Positions 37,381 through 49,076 of a DNA stretch of 64,000 nt are shown here, piece after piece. A program made the position numbers and the translations under genes. Numbering within the stretch: the stretch's first letter is position 1; every line of letters starts with the position of its first letter. Below the pieces are notes generated by a model. That model ran no database searches. It worked only from the letters and a program-made list of their open reading frames with translations, and was not told the DNA's origin. Origin of the DNA: Salvator merianae (lineage: Eukaryota; Chordata; Lepidosauria; Squamata; Teiidae); the NCBI GenBank assembly GCA_003586115.2, contig QVOM02000115.1, positions 6,207,524-6,271,523 of the forward strand, written 5' to 3'.

Positions 37381-39600
37381 TCTGTCCAATTTTCTGGTTT
37401 CCACATGGTTGGAAACCAGAAAGTCAATGCCTATGAGTGCTCTAATATTTCCTATGACTTTGCAGGAGAAGGAAAGAATTTGTCTCTGAGAAAACTGTTT
37501 AGTGTATGAATATTACTTAACACAGCTGGAACATATACTGTAGGCCCTGGTGAATTCTGAACATCCTTGACCATACCAAACATCATTCTCTAATGAGATG
37601 TGAAAATTCAGTGGTTACGGAATTGACAGGGAACATTTTAAGCCATCTGTGGGCTGCAGTTATTATTGAGATAGCAATGGAAATGTCAAGGCTAGTTATA
37701 ATTGTGAACAGTTTTAAGGATAAAGAATCACGGTTCTGTTAGTTATTGTGTCCTTGCAGGTATCAGGTGCTTACCTGTATTGCCCCTTTACAGCATTTTA
37801 TACTATAAAGCTGGGACAGCTCCAGAACACATTCTCTCCCATCTCCCACTGGAGCGTGGGTAGAGGAGGGAATGAGTGCAAAAACTAATCAGGTCAAAAA
37901 GAAACTAGTTTATGTTGCAGTGTTCAAAGCAAACAGAAAGAGTCTGGCACAGATAAACTAATTTCCACCTGTTTCTGCTTACTGTGTATACAGTAACTCA
38001 ATTTAGATTGATCGGATAATGTTTGCAGACTTGCCACACTGGCATAAGACTACTATATCCATTCAGATTATTTCAAAAGCACCAAGATGAAATGCTGTTT
38101 GTGCTCCTTTTAATTTTGCTTTAGCTCTTTGTTTATCTCCCTACTTCAAAGCACTTTCGGCGTCTGACATCCATGTAAAATTAAAACAGAAAAAGATGCC
38201 AGCCTCAATCTGCTTTACTTTGCAAGGCATTAGAGTCTTGATTCGTATGTGATGCCTTATGAAACTTCCTCTAAAAATAAGGACAGCCATGTGCTATGCT
38301 CAGCACAATTGGAAAATGTATAGTTTATTCTTATATTTATTGCACAAAGCACTACATTTCTAGAATACTCCGTAATCCCTCAGGGTCAGACAGCTTGCAA
38401 ATTATGCAACCAAACAGAATAATTTTGCAAAAAAGAATAGAAAAGCTGAACAGCACAACACTCACTGATTCTATGATCAGTGTTCAGATCTCTGTTACCA
38501 AGCTAATCAACAGTGATGTGCAGAGATCAGCTGTCATATATTTCTTCCAGAGCACTGTTTTTTTTTGGGAAAAGGGAGGAAGATATAGATTCTCCATCAT
38601 CAGTAAAAATCCCACCTATCTTGCCCAGCTATATAGCTTGTCACTTCAGAAGACAAAATATCAGAAATATCAGAAGACAAAAACAAGAAAAATGCATTTC
38701 TAGAACACAACTGCATAATTAAAAAATGGTTTGTATAACTCCAAAGAGAATAATTTGTTGAGTTGGATATACCAGTAATTCTAAACCCATCAGGACATGC
38801 ACATTATAAAGTTGTAAGACATGGGATGGGAATGATATAAAGTCCTTAAAATTCAGTATTCATGACAAAGCACTACTTTACATACATTACAGGGCACACT
38901 TTTTATAGAGATTACTAATATCTGCTACAGGGAATCTGTTGATATACAGCAACCTGATGAAGACTTCCTCAAAGTAGCTATTTGCTGTGTACCCTCCTGG
39001 GACAAATGTGTTCTTTTGTCCTGTATTCTACCTAGCTGACAGCCAAGAGAACCAATAAAAAAAAAAGGAAAAAGCATACGAACGAAATAAGTGCTGTACA
39101 GATTACAGAATTAAAAGCAGGTCACGGAAAGGACATCAACTATCATATCACCCTTATCTCTTTCCGTTTTGACTTTACCCCAAGATTCCCAAAACAATTA
39201 ATTCAACTTGTTGAAGTCATAAAACATATTTCAATTAAATCATCTGCTTTTCTCTTAAGCTGACAATGTTATGCTTTCATATTTTCTACATCATTGTCAT
39301 CTAAAATAGCAGAAATGTTCACTACCATCGGTCAAATGAGAATGAGAAGAACAAAAGTATATTAACTTGGCAGGCCTTTGGTTATGTATTATGCAGTAGA
39401 AAAAAAAACACTTTTTTTAAAAAAAAAAAACCTTCAGTCACCCCCACCTCTTCTCCTGGATCAAGACTGCAAGATAACTTTGGCTTCTGTACTGCATCAT
39501 AGCAACAGCTCCAGAACTCACTCACTCCAGATACCTCTGTGATCATCTAATCAAACATCAAAAGCAACATTCTAACAAGCTTTCACACAGATTATAAGTA

Positions 39601-39650
39601 TAGCTGTAGATGCAGATGTAGATGTAGATATAGATGCAGATACAGATATA
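39601..39650. repeat. imperfect 6-bp repeat (GTAGAT/GCAGAT)n
   Basis: About eight units of a six-base pattern, TGTAGATGCAGATGTAGATG and onward, with C/T/A variation at the second base. Confidence 0.85.
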
Positions 39651-40174
39651 TTCTCTTTGCATAAATACATACAGTACCTACTTTGGTAGTTTTTCAATTG
39701 ACTCTAAATCAAAATTCTATTTAAAAAAATTAGTTCCTAAGTTACCTAGCTTTTCATGTATTCCTAAAAGCTCTGTTCTATGATATAATGGAATTAATGA
39801 GTTTATAGGAAAGAGTTTGGACACAAGTCTTATAAAAAATACTCATTCTAAGGATCACAGTTTTTAATATAATCTAGAAAGGAGTGATATTGTATGTGGA
39901 CTAGGATTCCAGGCAGATTCTTTGGAGAAAATACTTTTACCCTGGAGAAGCAAAGAAGGCCCAAGGTCCACAGTATGTGTTCCAAAATAATCTGCTTTCC
40001 TATACTCAAACCAAAAATGCAGCACCCCTTGATACAAGAAAATGCATTAAACATATTGAATTTAGTCTTCCAATTGTTGTTGGACTGCAACAGACATCAT
40101 CCATACAGAGTAAAGTTCAACAAATTTTGGAGGACTAAAGTTAGTCATCCTTGAAATAAATAGAAGTAACTAGT

Positions 40175-40926
40175 CAGTGTCATGAAAAAGTATTTGCTGG
40201 CTTTCTGATTTCTTCTTCTCTTTCATATTTGTCACACTTAATTGTTTTAGACCTTCAAACTACATTTATCACAAAATACAGCATTCAGATGATCATTTTA
40301 TCTATGGACCTATATCACCCATGTGAAACGGTAACTGTCCCATTAGATACTGAGGGTGCAATCAGACAGGGCTTCTTTCAAATGTCCCATTTAGAAAACA
40401 TGCCCCTTCTGTAGCTGTACAAAAAAAGCAGGCATTCAATCAGTAAAAAGAATAATCCTAGTTGATATTTTCATACACTGCTGTTCCTTCACCTCTAAGT
40501 CTGGCAAGGCCTCCCTAAAAACAAATGCTCACCATTCATTGGCCAGTGCCAGACTGGTTTTCCATGGCCCTGATTGGTTCTTGTTGCAGCATTTGTTCTG
40601 ATGCCAGGATTGGCTGGATTTCCCTCCTGTCTCCCCACCCAATAAGACTGAAAAAAAAGAGTTGCCTTCGGTCTTATAATTCCCAGTACAAAGAAAGACA
40701 GACCATTCCTAAATGTGGTAAGGTGCATGCAGGGGCAAAATGTTTGGTGTCTCTGACTCCAATCATTCCAGGGGACACTTTAAGCGTGTCTGATCGCACC
40801 CTCAGTCAACCAGTGACGAAAGTTTAATTGATTATTGGGTTTGATTACATTAGACACACCCATGCTTGATTACTGCCAGCTCTGTTGAATCCAACCATCA
40901 CTTTAACAGAGAATTTACAGTACTAG
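40175..40926 (+). mobile_element. Tc1-type DNA transposon left end, interrupted
   Basis: Begins CAGTGTCATGAAAAAGTATT, matching AGTGCCATGAAAAGTATTTG at 61284. Shared words continue: ATATTTGTCACACTTAATTG, CACCCATGTGAAA, AATTGAT, and TTGAATCCAACCATCACTTT near the right. A 458-bp element sits inside it at 40349-40806. The copy stops where a CR1 begins. No transposase part. Confidence 0.75.
40349..40806. mobile_element. non-autonomous DNA transposon nested in Tc1
   Basis: Inverted ends ACTGAGGGTGCAATCAGACA and TGTCTGATCGCACCCTCAGT differ at one position over 20 bp. Tc1 sequence, judged against the copy at 61285, flanks both sides. 458 bp, no transposase. Target duplication not resolved. Confidence 0.75.
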
Positions 40927-40927
40927 A

Positions 40928-41510
40928 GAGAACATAAAAATAGAAGATGAGCCCTGCTAGATCGGGCCACAGACCATCTAGTCAAGAATCCTGTCACATA
41001 AAGGGCTCATTAATTGCTTCTGGGCATTCTCAAGCAGAAGACAATGACAAAACTTTCACCTGCTATTGACTTCCTACAAATGGCCTTTAGAGGCATCCTG
41101 CCTGTCCCATTAACCTAGAGGCAGTGCTAGACATCCATTCTAATTGCTAGTAATACACCTATCCTCCATGAATTTGTCTAATATATTCTTAAAGCTCTTA
41201 AAGCTGGCTGGTGTCACCATCTCTACTGGCAGTAAATTCCATAGACCGATGGACTTTTGGGTGAAAATTTTTTTCCCCTTATGGGTCCTAACTCTCCTAC
41301 CGATAAGCTTCATAGAGTGTCTCTTAGTTCTAGTGTTGTGCAATACAGAAAATATTTTTTCTCTATCTACCTTGTTCACATCGTCCATGTTTTTATATAC
41401 TTCAGTCAGGCCAAGACACTGCGGCTTGATTTCCCTTGATTTTTCTGGTTGTCCTTTTCTACCCTTTCTCCAGTTCCACAATATCCTTTCTGAGGTGTGG
41501 TGACCAGATG
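40928..41510 (-). mobile_element. CR1 LINE 3' part
   Basis: The minus strand encodes NKVDREKIFSVLHNTRTKRH, then KIFTQKSIGLWNLLPVEMV and FKSFKNILDKFMED, the C-terminal part of CR1-type ORF2. It ends in GGCCCGATCTAGCAGGGCTC near 40950, the reptile CR1 3' terminus. The frame is open for 113 codons (41481-41140), long for a dead copy. Confidence 0.8.
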
Positions 41511-43097
41511 ATTGTATTAATAGACCTGGAAATAATCAAGTGTGGATCTAATTGAAGTCAATTTTCTACTAAATTTGGTTCATTGAGAAACTACGGAAAC
41601 AATTCCTTTTTCGCAAGGATGATATAGGTGCTGGATAGCATTTTTTTCTTCAATTAATGAAAATAAGCTGCATATGCATTTACTAAGATTGTCTTTGTAC
41701 CATATTAAATTTTGTTTGAACATCTAAAACAATTAAGTGTCATAAATATGCAGAAATTTAAGAAATAAGGAAGGGCCTAAAACTTTTTAATAGCACTGTA
41801 TTGACAAAGTAAGGCCAAACTTTTTTTCTGAAAGGTACAGGCTTGTTTTTATTTTACTCCGCTACAAAGTAAGCAATTCTAGTATCAGTTTTTCAGATTA
41901 TTATGACAATAATAGAACAGTTATATATAATATATGGCTAACTGTAACTATAAATTTACTTAATGCTGTATCTAGGTTCCTGGAAACTACAAGGTGAAGT
42001 GAAAAGATACTAAATGAAACTCATTTTTGCCCATAATAAATAAAAAAAGTAATGTTACATCACTGTAGCAGCCAGCCACTAGCAGAGAGTGGACTGTTGC
42101 ACAGCACTTCTGTGTTAGATCAAAGGAGATTTGCTGCAGGTTATGAACATCAAAGGAAAGCAATGAATTACCTCTCAGCCTTTTCACACACACCATCTGC
42201 CAGCCACTACTGGAAATGGCTAGAGCTCCGAAGAGCTCTGAAGCACAGCCAGTGGCTCCATAAAATAAACAGAGATTTGTTAGACCCATCATTTTTTTAA
42301 GAGTCAAGAAGCAAGAGCCCCAGCACAAAGAAAGGACCCTTTGTTGTACCACTTACAAAGAACTACTGGCTTCTCTATGGTAGCTCTTTGGAGGGAAAAG
42401 GTGGTTCTGAGAGGAATGACACCATATTGGGTTGCTAAATTAACTTCAATATAACATTATTGTTTTATTAACTATAGCAATATTAAATTATGACTATTTG
42501 TACCTCTAGCACATTCTGTAGTATAAAGTTTGGAATTTTAAAAAAATCCAAATCTGAATGTACTATATTTGCCTCTAAATTCTATTAGGAATATTGTATA
42601 TGGCCAGTGAAAGAATCCTTCCCACAGGGACCAAAATGAGAAGAACGGTGCCAAGAATAATCCCAGTGAGAAAAATATCATCATTTTGAAAACATAACTA
42701 TGCATAACATTTCACTTTCTCAACCATGGTGTAATTGAACACCTAGAGATACAAATGTTGAAAGTATTAACTGTTTGATCAAGTTACACCTCATCCATGC
42801 TTGTAGGTTAATCACCCTCCTTTTCAAAAAAGCACTTGTGGGATAACAACATTTTGGGAAGCCTTAATGTGTCAACAGGTGATAAATAAAGCTTTTTCTT
42901 TGGAAGTGTAACATAGTTTCATCTCCAAACACAATATCCATAAGGAATTAGATACAATACTACCAGTTTAACCAGTAGATTGTGCTCTTATGCTAATGTT
43001 AAGACTTAAGCAAAATGGCTAAAACAATTAGCACTCTAAGAACTAGAGGATTAACCTTTTTTAAAAAATACAAGAACCTGAAACATAAAAGCTTCTG

Positions 43098-43130
43098 ATA
43101 TCATATCATATCATATATCATATCATATTA
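43098..43130. repeat. (TCATA)n microsatellite
   Basis: Six to seven imperfect TCATA units directly beside the duplicated segment at 43131. Confidence 0.85.
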
Positions 43131-43446
43131 TACTGAAAGACAGATGGCATATAATACACCCAAGACAGAAAGTCATTCCATAGAAAGGGAGTTGCCCTCA
43201 AGGATGCCTTCTCAAAGGGTTCCAGCACTTCCATCCAGGCAAGCCTATAAATCATCCAGATGTTAAGAGTCATAGTTATTCAGGGCTTTATAAGTCAATA
43301 CACCTTGAGTCTGGATGTGGGAGGGAGGGTTATATTTTAAATATGTTTTTATATATCTTATCTTTCTATTATTGTGACCCATCCTGGGACGTTTTGGTGA
43401 AGGATGGAATATAAATTCTTGAATGAATGAATGAATGAATGAATGA
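43131..43446 (+). repeat. near-identical segment, copy 1 (partner at 58106)
   Basis: Matches 58106-58412 with two substitutions and one 2-bp indel over about 290 bp, then (GAAT)6. It consists of an antisense family A piece (to TTTATAAGTCAATA) fused to an L2-like 3' tail (GGGACGTTTTGGTGAAGGAT then GGAATATAAATTCTT). It interrupts the L1 at 43447. Confidence 0.95.
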
Positions 43447-43525
43447 AACCACTTGTGTGCCAGAATTCTTCTTACTGTTGCGCGTGATGAAAACGTTATT
43501 ATAGCCCTTTTATGATTTAGGTATT

Positions 43526-44617
43526 CTACCTTGAGAATTTCAGTCCAGGGTAGCCAAAAAGAGGTGAGTTGATAGAAAAGGTCAGCAAAATGTTGTTTCT
43601 TTGCTCTTTGAGACATAAACCCTGGAGCTTGGGGTAGTTTGTAGATGCCAATTGCATAGGCATAAGTTGTAGATCCCATTGTGTTTGGATAAAAGAAACT
43701 GGGCTGATACTCTTTTGAGGATGGGTATTATTTGTCTTTTCATATTGTAGCATAGAGAGTTTGTTGTTATGTTCCTTTCCGATGAGCTCTGGATTAGTCA
43801 CCTGGGAATTCTCATCTGTATTTAGGCTGTCTGTTTGCTTAACTTTTTGCTTATGGTTAGTAGCAGACTGTTTCTTTCTAGGCGCAGGGAGATGGGAAAT
43901 CTTATTTCTGTTTTCTCGTTCCTTTTTGTTTGCCTTGGTGTCATTTTCTTTCATTATATCAAACAGTTTGTTAAGATTCATTTTAGTTATTTTGGGTCCC
44001 TTCTGCTGCTTAATATTTTTGGTTTTTTTCACATTTAGAGTAGGGCCTTTCCTTTTCATTTCCTTTTTGGTGTTCTTTATTGTTTGACAGCCGCTTTCGG
44101 TTGGCTTTACTTTCTTATCCGTATTGTAATCAATCTTTTCTAGGGTTTTCATGGTTATTTCTGAGATTGTAGTTAATAGGTTCTTACAATCTCCCAGGAA
44201 ATTCTTTATTAGAGGGAGCTCTAATGTCCATGTTTGTATTTGCTTTAAAAATTCCGCTTGTAGGTTCCCCTTCTGACACCAACAAGTACTTGTTGTAGGC
44301 GTTTGCATTTCATATATAGGCTTAGTTAAAGTTGCTGTTTCTATATCCTCTGCCAAATTTTCAGCGTGGACTAATTCCTCTGTAAGGTTAGTGCCGCCAA
44401 TATCCACTTGGGAGTAAGATATACAATGCGGACCTAGAGACCAATCTTCAGGCATACTCAACTCGATCTGTTCTTGGGGAGTGATAAATGTTTGTTGGCT
44501 CTGGCCAAAAAAGTCTGTTATTTTGGACTGGTTTGATTGTTGGTTCATATCTGCTTGAAAAGCTATTGTATCTATATCCAGCCCCTGTATTTTGCAAGCT
44601 GCTCTAGTTAGAACCAT
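43526..44617 (-). pseudogene. L1 ORF1 (RNA-binding protein) with one frameshift and no C-terminus
   Basis: A 363-codon frame opens at ATG 44617. Residues 30-37 are QSKITDFF, a consensus PCNA-interacting motif. Residues about 133-165 (KNFLGDCKNLLTTISEITMK) could form a helical coil. Residues about 170-270 are Lys-rich. Near 43690 the coding frame moves: the other frame continues SFYPNTMGSTTYAYAIGIYK, then LPWTEILKVEYLNHKRAIIT and FSSRATVRRILAHKW. This has the look of the ORF1 RRM domain: beta-1 AYAIGIYKLP, then KRAIITFSS. It ends at 43447. ORF1 proteins bind L1 RNA as trimers; that is family knowledge. The family match rests on the 5' UTR, layout and RRM, not on a search. Confidence 0.65.
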
Positions 44618-45026
44618 TATTGCACGGATTAGTAAGTAATAAAACTTTGCAACGCTTAGCGTTAAAGTTAAAAAGTTTTAAAAGGTTAGAAAGGTTAAAA
44701 AAGGTTAAAAAAGGTTTAAAAAGTTAAAAAAAGTGAAATCAAAATAAGGTCAGTATCCCGCTTCTATATTTCTAGGAGGAAGATTTATGGGTGGCTTATC
44801 TCGGACACTTTCTCTTTATGGCAGCTTTATGCCTCCACTTTCCTTTCTTGGTCTGAGTTTCAAAAATATTTGCTTGCTAAGAGTTTGAGCTCTTCATGAG
44901 ACTTTATCTCTGCTCAGTTGTTATTCTGATAGCTAAGCCTTGAAAACTCCCACCTTAATATTTAATCGTATAAATGGAAAATGAGGAAAGTTTGTAAGCG
45001 GGCTAATCAACTGACCTGTTATGCAG

Positions 45027-45036
45027 ACGCCATCTT
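45027..45036 (-). promoter_or_regulatory. YY1-type site at L1 5' end
   Basis: AAGATGGCGTC on the minus strand, about 20-30 bases from the inferred 5' end. Mammalian L1 has a YY1 site at the same place that sets the transcription start. Here the role is inferred. Confidence 0.55.
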
Positions 45037-45057
45037 TCTTCCACCTCCCCAACACCT

Positions 45058-45105
45058 CTATTATATATTATAATAATATTATATTATTATATTATATTAT
45101 TCAAC
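45058..45105. repeat. AT-rich palindromic low-complexity run
   Basis: ATTATA/TATAAT runs adjoining the L1 5' end. Confidence 0.8.
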
Positions 45106-45984
45106 CTTTTCCAAATTACAAATCATAAGATGACATTGCACGAAAGAAAAACAATTTTGGTATGCGTTTAATTTTTTAATGTGTGCCTGCTGTTACTTGA
45201 ATTTTAGATTTAATAATGATTTTAATGCATTTGTTTCCATTTGGTTTTATATTGTTGTCCAGTTTCCGCATGTTTAGGTCGGGGACTTTTAGGTGGAGAA
45301 TAAGCTGTAAAAACATGAAATTAAACAAAATATAAATTCAAAGTAAAGTTTGTCTATATTTACTACTACATATTTTAAAAGAGTTTAAAACATAATATTC
45401 ATTAAGGAGGTATTCCTCTAATACAAAAGAATATTATTTAATTGTGCTGGCTCTAACTGTGCCTTCATACAAGTGGAAGCTGCATTTTGCATTTTACAAC
45501 AGAAGAGTGCAACTATATACAAAAATTTCCTGCTTCAATTAGAGTTCATTTGTTTCCCCCTTTACTCATGATTCCTTTAACAAACTATATATCAACTATA
45601 AAATTGAGAACTATAAAATGATTTATAAATGTAGCAGGGGAGGAATTAAAGAAAGGTTTGGGGTTAACCATCTGCCTTCAACAATATTAATTTATCCAAA
45701 TTTTTGAACACATTGGAAGATATTTTCTTTTAACTGAAAAGAAAAAAAAAAGCATTCAGATCTTAGATAACTCTACTTATCACCTCCCTAATCCATACTT
45801 ACTATGTCTGTGGAAATCATAGTATGTAGAACAGTTTTGGACACAAATTTTAAATTTAAGCACTACATGCAGGGATATTTGTAACTATTCCCTGCCCTTG
45901 AAATATGAAATTAAAACTGTTATTGATGTTTCTTATATAACAAAATAATAATTTTGAATAGTAATGTTACTAACAATTACTAAC

Positions 45985-46435
45985 ATAATTATTATAAAAG
46001 GATGGAAAGAACCCAAACATTGAAATACTGAGAACTGGTATAAACATTTATGGGAAACTGTTTCTATGCAGTACATCACACTTACAAAAATAAATGAAAT
46101 GATTGAAATGAGAGAGAATAATTTTGAAAAGAAATGGAAGCAATTACTGCATAAGGCGAATAAACCAGGACACGTCTGGAAACTATCCAAACATATAATG
46201 GATAAGTGAATTATTACCATGAGATCGTAAATATTCCCAAAGATATAACATTGTGATGTTGGAATTAAACCTTTATTTGTAAATAACTTCTATATAAATA
46301 TTCGGGAGACGCTTGCAATTGTAATTGCCCCTGTTATAATTTTAAAATTTATCTGTCTTTGCCTGTGGGGAATGGGGGTTAATGGGAGTATATCTAAAAT
46401 TGAAATTTACAAATTAAAAATAAATTTAAAAATAC
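45985..46435 (+). mobile_element. L1 LINE 3' end, 5'-truncated
   Basis: The + strand reads GWKEPKH, then NTENWYKHLWETVSMQYITL, MIEMRENNFEKKWKQLLHKA and KLSKHIMDK-stop at 46209. This is the L1 ORF2 C-terminus, with the same W-x-NWY block as the copy at 6545. A 3' UTR follows and ends in an A-rich tail at 46398-46435. One stop upstream of NTENWY. Confidence 0.75.
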
Positions 46436-47460
46436 ATGGTGGTTCAATTATTATTACACAATAATAGTCACAATTATTACATAGCCCGTATTAGGAGAGC
46501 CAGTTCTACATTGAAGATAATTATTTTTATAACACAGATTTGTATAGCATCATTTCACATTATTCAAGAAAAGTCACACTTTATCCACTGTGCATTAATG
46601 AAATTGCACTGTACTTACAAACTGGATTATGGATGGGGTGTGTTTATTAAGCATAACATTCTACATGTTTATAGTAAGATAATACTAATTAACATGTCTT
46701 TACCATGCAACCTTTAGGAATATATGTCCATTTATTATTAATAATTCTTCATATTCATTAAATCATTACTTAGTTATGTTTCTAAGCAATACTTGACCTT
46801 AAACTCAATAAAACCAGATTGAAAAGAATAGATTCTTGCTTGACCACGTATTATAATGTCCTTTTAGTTAATATAAACTGTCAGTTTCCTTCTTCTACTT
46901 CATTCATTTACAAAGCATACATAACAAATTTACCACATGCGTAATTCAGTTTTCCCATTAATTATTTCTGATTTTATATGTTAAAAAAGCAACATAACTC
47001 TTGGCAAAGGGAAAAAAAAAAAAAGCTTGTCAGCACACTTCTTCTCTTTAACTGATCTATAAGTAGATACCATCAAACTCTTGTACAAACTGCAGAGATC
47101 TATTGAGAAATCTAGATACCTTTTCTCCTCCCTTTCTAAAAAGTCTAAAAGTTTATGCATGCCTTAGGCTGTCCTTTGAAGCCCATTCCCTTCATTTTTA
47201 TGAATGCCTAAAATATGAACACTGCAAATGCCTTCTTTCTGTTCTTCTCATATGGACAGACTGAATATCCCTGGTTTACTTAAAAAAAAAATCTTAATCC
47301 ACACAGCTGAAGTATTTCCATTTACACTGTTTCTACTCTGAATTATCAGATATTGAGTAGCTAAACACACTATGAGCTTAGCAGACATTCATCCACATGC
47401 AACTGGACATTTGCTCTTTAATCTATCAATAGACTTTATACTTGGGATTACTGATGCCAT

Positions 47461-47977
47461 GGCCTTTTCTGCACTTACCTGTTTGTGATTGAAATCAGTC
47501 TGGAACTGGTTCCTACCACAGAAAGGTGTGGTCTCTGAAAGTGCTATTTGCATGACAGAGCTGGTCCAGACCAACCCCCTGCCTGGCCTTGAAGTGCATG
47601 CAAGCTTTGAGGTTGGACTCATGAGGCCTCTTAGAGCTAGGAACAAAAGTTCCTAACTTTGGAGCCTCTGGAGAATGCATTTGAGATACTACCAAAATGC
47701 ACCCCGCAGTAGTCCCAAACGCAGGAGCGTGCCTTTTGCAAGCTCCTGTGTTCTGCGCCAAGGCCTGTTCTAGTACGCCAGTAGACTCATTTAATTGAGT
47801 CTACTGGTATTCCCAATCAGAGCCTTCCTGATCAGGATTACACTCCATCTAAGGCAGATGGACCACACTTGCAGGAGGCAGGGCCTCACAGCTATGCACT
47901 AACATGCAGATTGATAAGTTACAGAAGCTCACTATGTTGGCCCTTAGTTTGGAATTAAGGTAAGTACATAAAGGGCC
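47461..47977. mobile_element. non-autonomous PIF/Harbinger-like transposon, 517 bp
   Basis: Left end GGCCTTTTCTGCACTTACCT and right end GGTAAGTACATAAAGGGCC are inverted copies. CAT is duplicated outside both ends (47458-47460, 47978-47980). Interior resembles 60010-60310 in opposite orientation. No transposase. Confidence 0.65.
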
Positions 47978-49076
47978 CATAGATGTATTTGATCCCTTTT
48001 CCCCTAAGATTAATTCATAGAACTTTTAGCATTGTCCCTGCTTGAATAAAATTCCCCTTTATCAAGTTTGCTTAGTGATTGTAGTTACTGAACTATGTGC
48101 TATGTGTCTGTCTGATTCATTCATATTTGCTTCATTGGTTGTCATTATCTGTGTGCATATTGTCATATCCCACATATATTTTATCTGTTCTAAAAAATCT
48201 TCCCTCCTTATCTTCCACTTTGTAGAGTTTACCATTTCACACCAATCTACTGTTTGTTTGCTTTTTTTCAATATCCTTCAGATAAAATAAACTGTTTACA
48301 CATTTTCCTAAGCAATGCTGTAATACATTTGTGAGTCACTTGGTTTGAAATATATCTGTAATAAGTCAGGTGTACATGTGTAAAGTTAAAATATGAGGAA
48401 CGACGGTTGAGGGATAAGTGATCACTGTAAGCAACAGAATTTCATTCACTGTGAACTGTCAAGCTGGCCATCATCAACAATAGCCCCTCCCCCCAAAAGT
48501 TTATTGTCTCTCCCAGACTCTGTGATAACCTGTGGCTCCCTCCCAAAGTTTGAGTTGTTTTGCTGGTTGTGCCACAAATCAGCATAATCTCATCAGACTT
48601 GGAGCAGGAAGACTCCATGTAAACAAGGAAACATTTCCCTACTGGGTGATGTTTTCAGCTGTATTCAGGGGCAAAGTGGGTATTGCTGGAGTGATCAGAT
48701 TTAATCACCACCTTTTATTTGTCAACCCAGACTTGCCTGAAGTGTTTTCCAACCTTTTGCTGAGGATATTTCCTTGCAACATCTGGCAAATCATATCTTC
48801 AGGATACATTTGGGGTATAAGAAAGCAGTTTCTAGGGTCAGTATATATGCTATTGTGTGTGCTACAACAGAAGACAAGATGCTGTTTGTTGCTATGTATT
48901 CCCATCACTGCTACTGTGTGTGTTCTGCAACAAAGGGCTGGGATATGATCCAGAATAAGGGCCAGTCCAGGAAGGGTCTGTGTTTCTGAAATATCTACTA
49001 CTCAACAACTGAATTTTTAAACAATGAAATATTCTAATAGTAGCAGGATGTAAAAATAGAAGCATAAAATACCTAC

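Larger units (their letters stand above)
43447..45060 (-). mobile_element. L1 LINE 5' end: 5' UTR and most of ORF1, 3' part missing
   Basis: The minus strand starts near 45055 with GGGGAGGTGGAAGAAAGATG, the usual style of an L1 5' end. A 5' UTR of about 440 bp follows, with a run of AAAAGGTTAAAAAAGGTT-type repeats, then ORF1. The element is cut off inside the ORF1 RNA-binding domain at 43447, where the duplicated segment begins. Having the 5' end but not the 3' end is the reverse of the normal L1 truncation. Confidence 0.75.
7197..49076 (-). other. PARD3B: PARD3B intron (41880 bp)
   Basis: Bounded by GTAGGT at 49076-49071 and AG at 7198-7197. Phase 0 on both sides. It carries most of the mobile elements in the window. 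Stretches where I see no assignable feature: 7200-8010, 11300-12170, 12290-13140, 20870-21770, 25000-26690, 31180-32240, 32600-33620, 35010-36990, 37400-40170, 41520-43090, 46440-47450 and 47985-49070. Confidence 0.8.

Noticed and set aside
38920..39070. Stretch ending in an A run (39056-39070) that could be a processed pseudogene
   Set aside because: I could not recognise any coding content upstream and saw no flanking duplication.
42050..42350. Less AT-rich block with a few short open frames that might be an exon or conserved element
   Set aside because: No splice sites in a family-consistent frame, no recognisable protein, and conservation cannot be judged from one sequence.
45242..45306. 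Possible minus-strand exon: acceptor-like TTTTTACAG followed by SPPKSPRPKHAETG in frame
   Set aside because: PARD3B exons on both sides join in frame without it, there is no good donor, and the stretch looks like a diverged L2-type tail.
43447..46435. The two L1 pieces in opposite orientation as one twin-primed insertion
   Set aside because: The orientation would fit, but about 0.9 kb of apparently non-L1 sequence lies between them. Two separate insertions are simpler.
48532..48948. 138-codon + strand frame
   Set aside because: Overlaps a partial GGCCCTTTCTGCACTT-type relative near 48930-48985 and runs against the direction of PARD3B. Nothing recognisable.
49066..49076. Alternative donor GTAG/GTATTT for the exon ending at 49077
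   Set aside because: It would enter the next exon in a frame that does not match PARD3B, whereas CCA/GTAGGT keeps the family reading.
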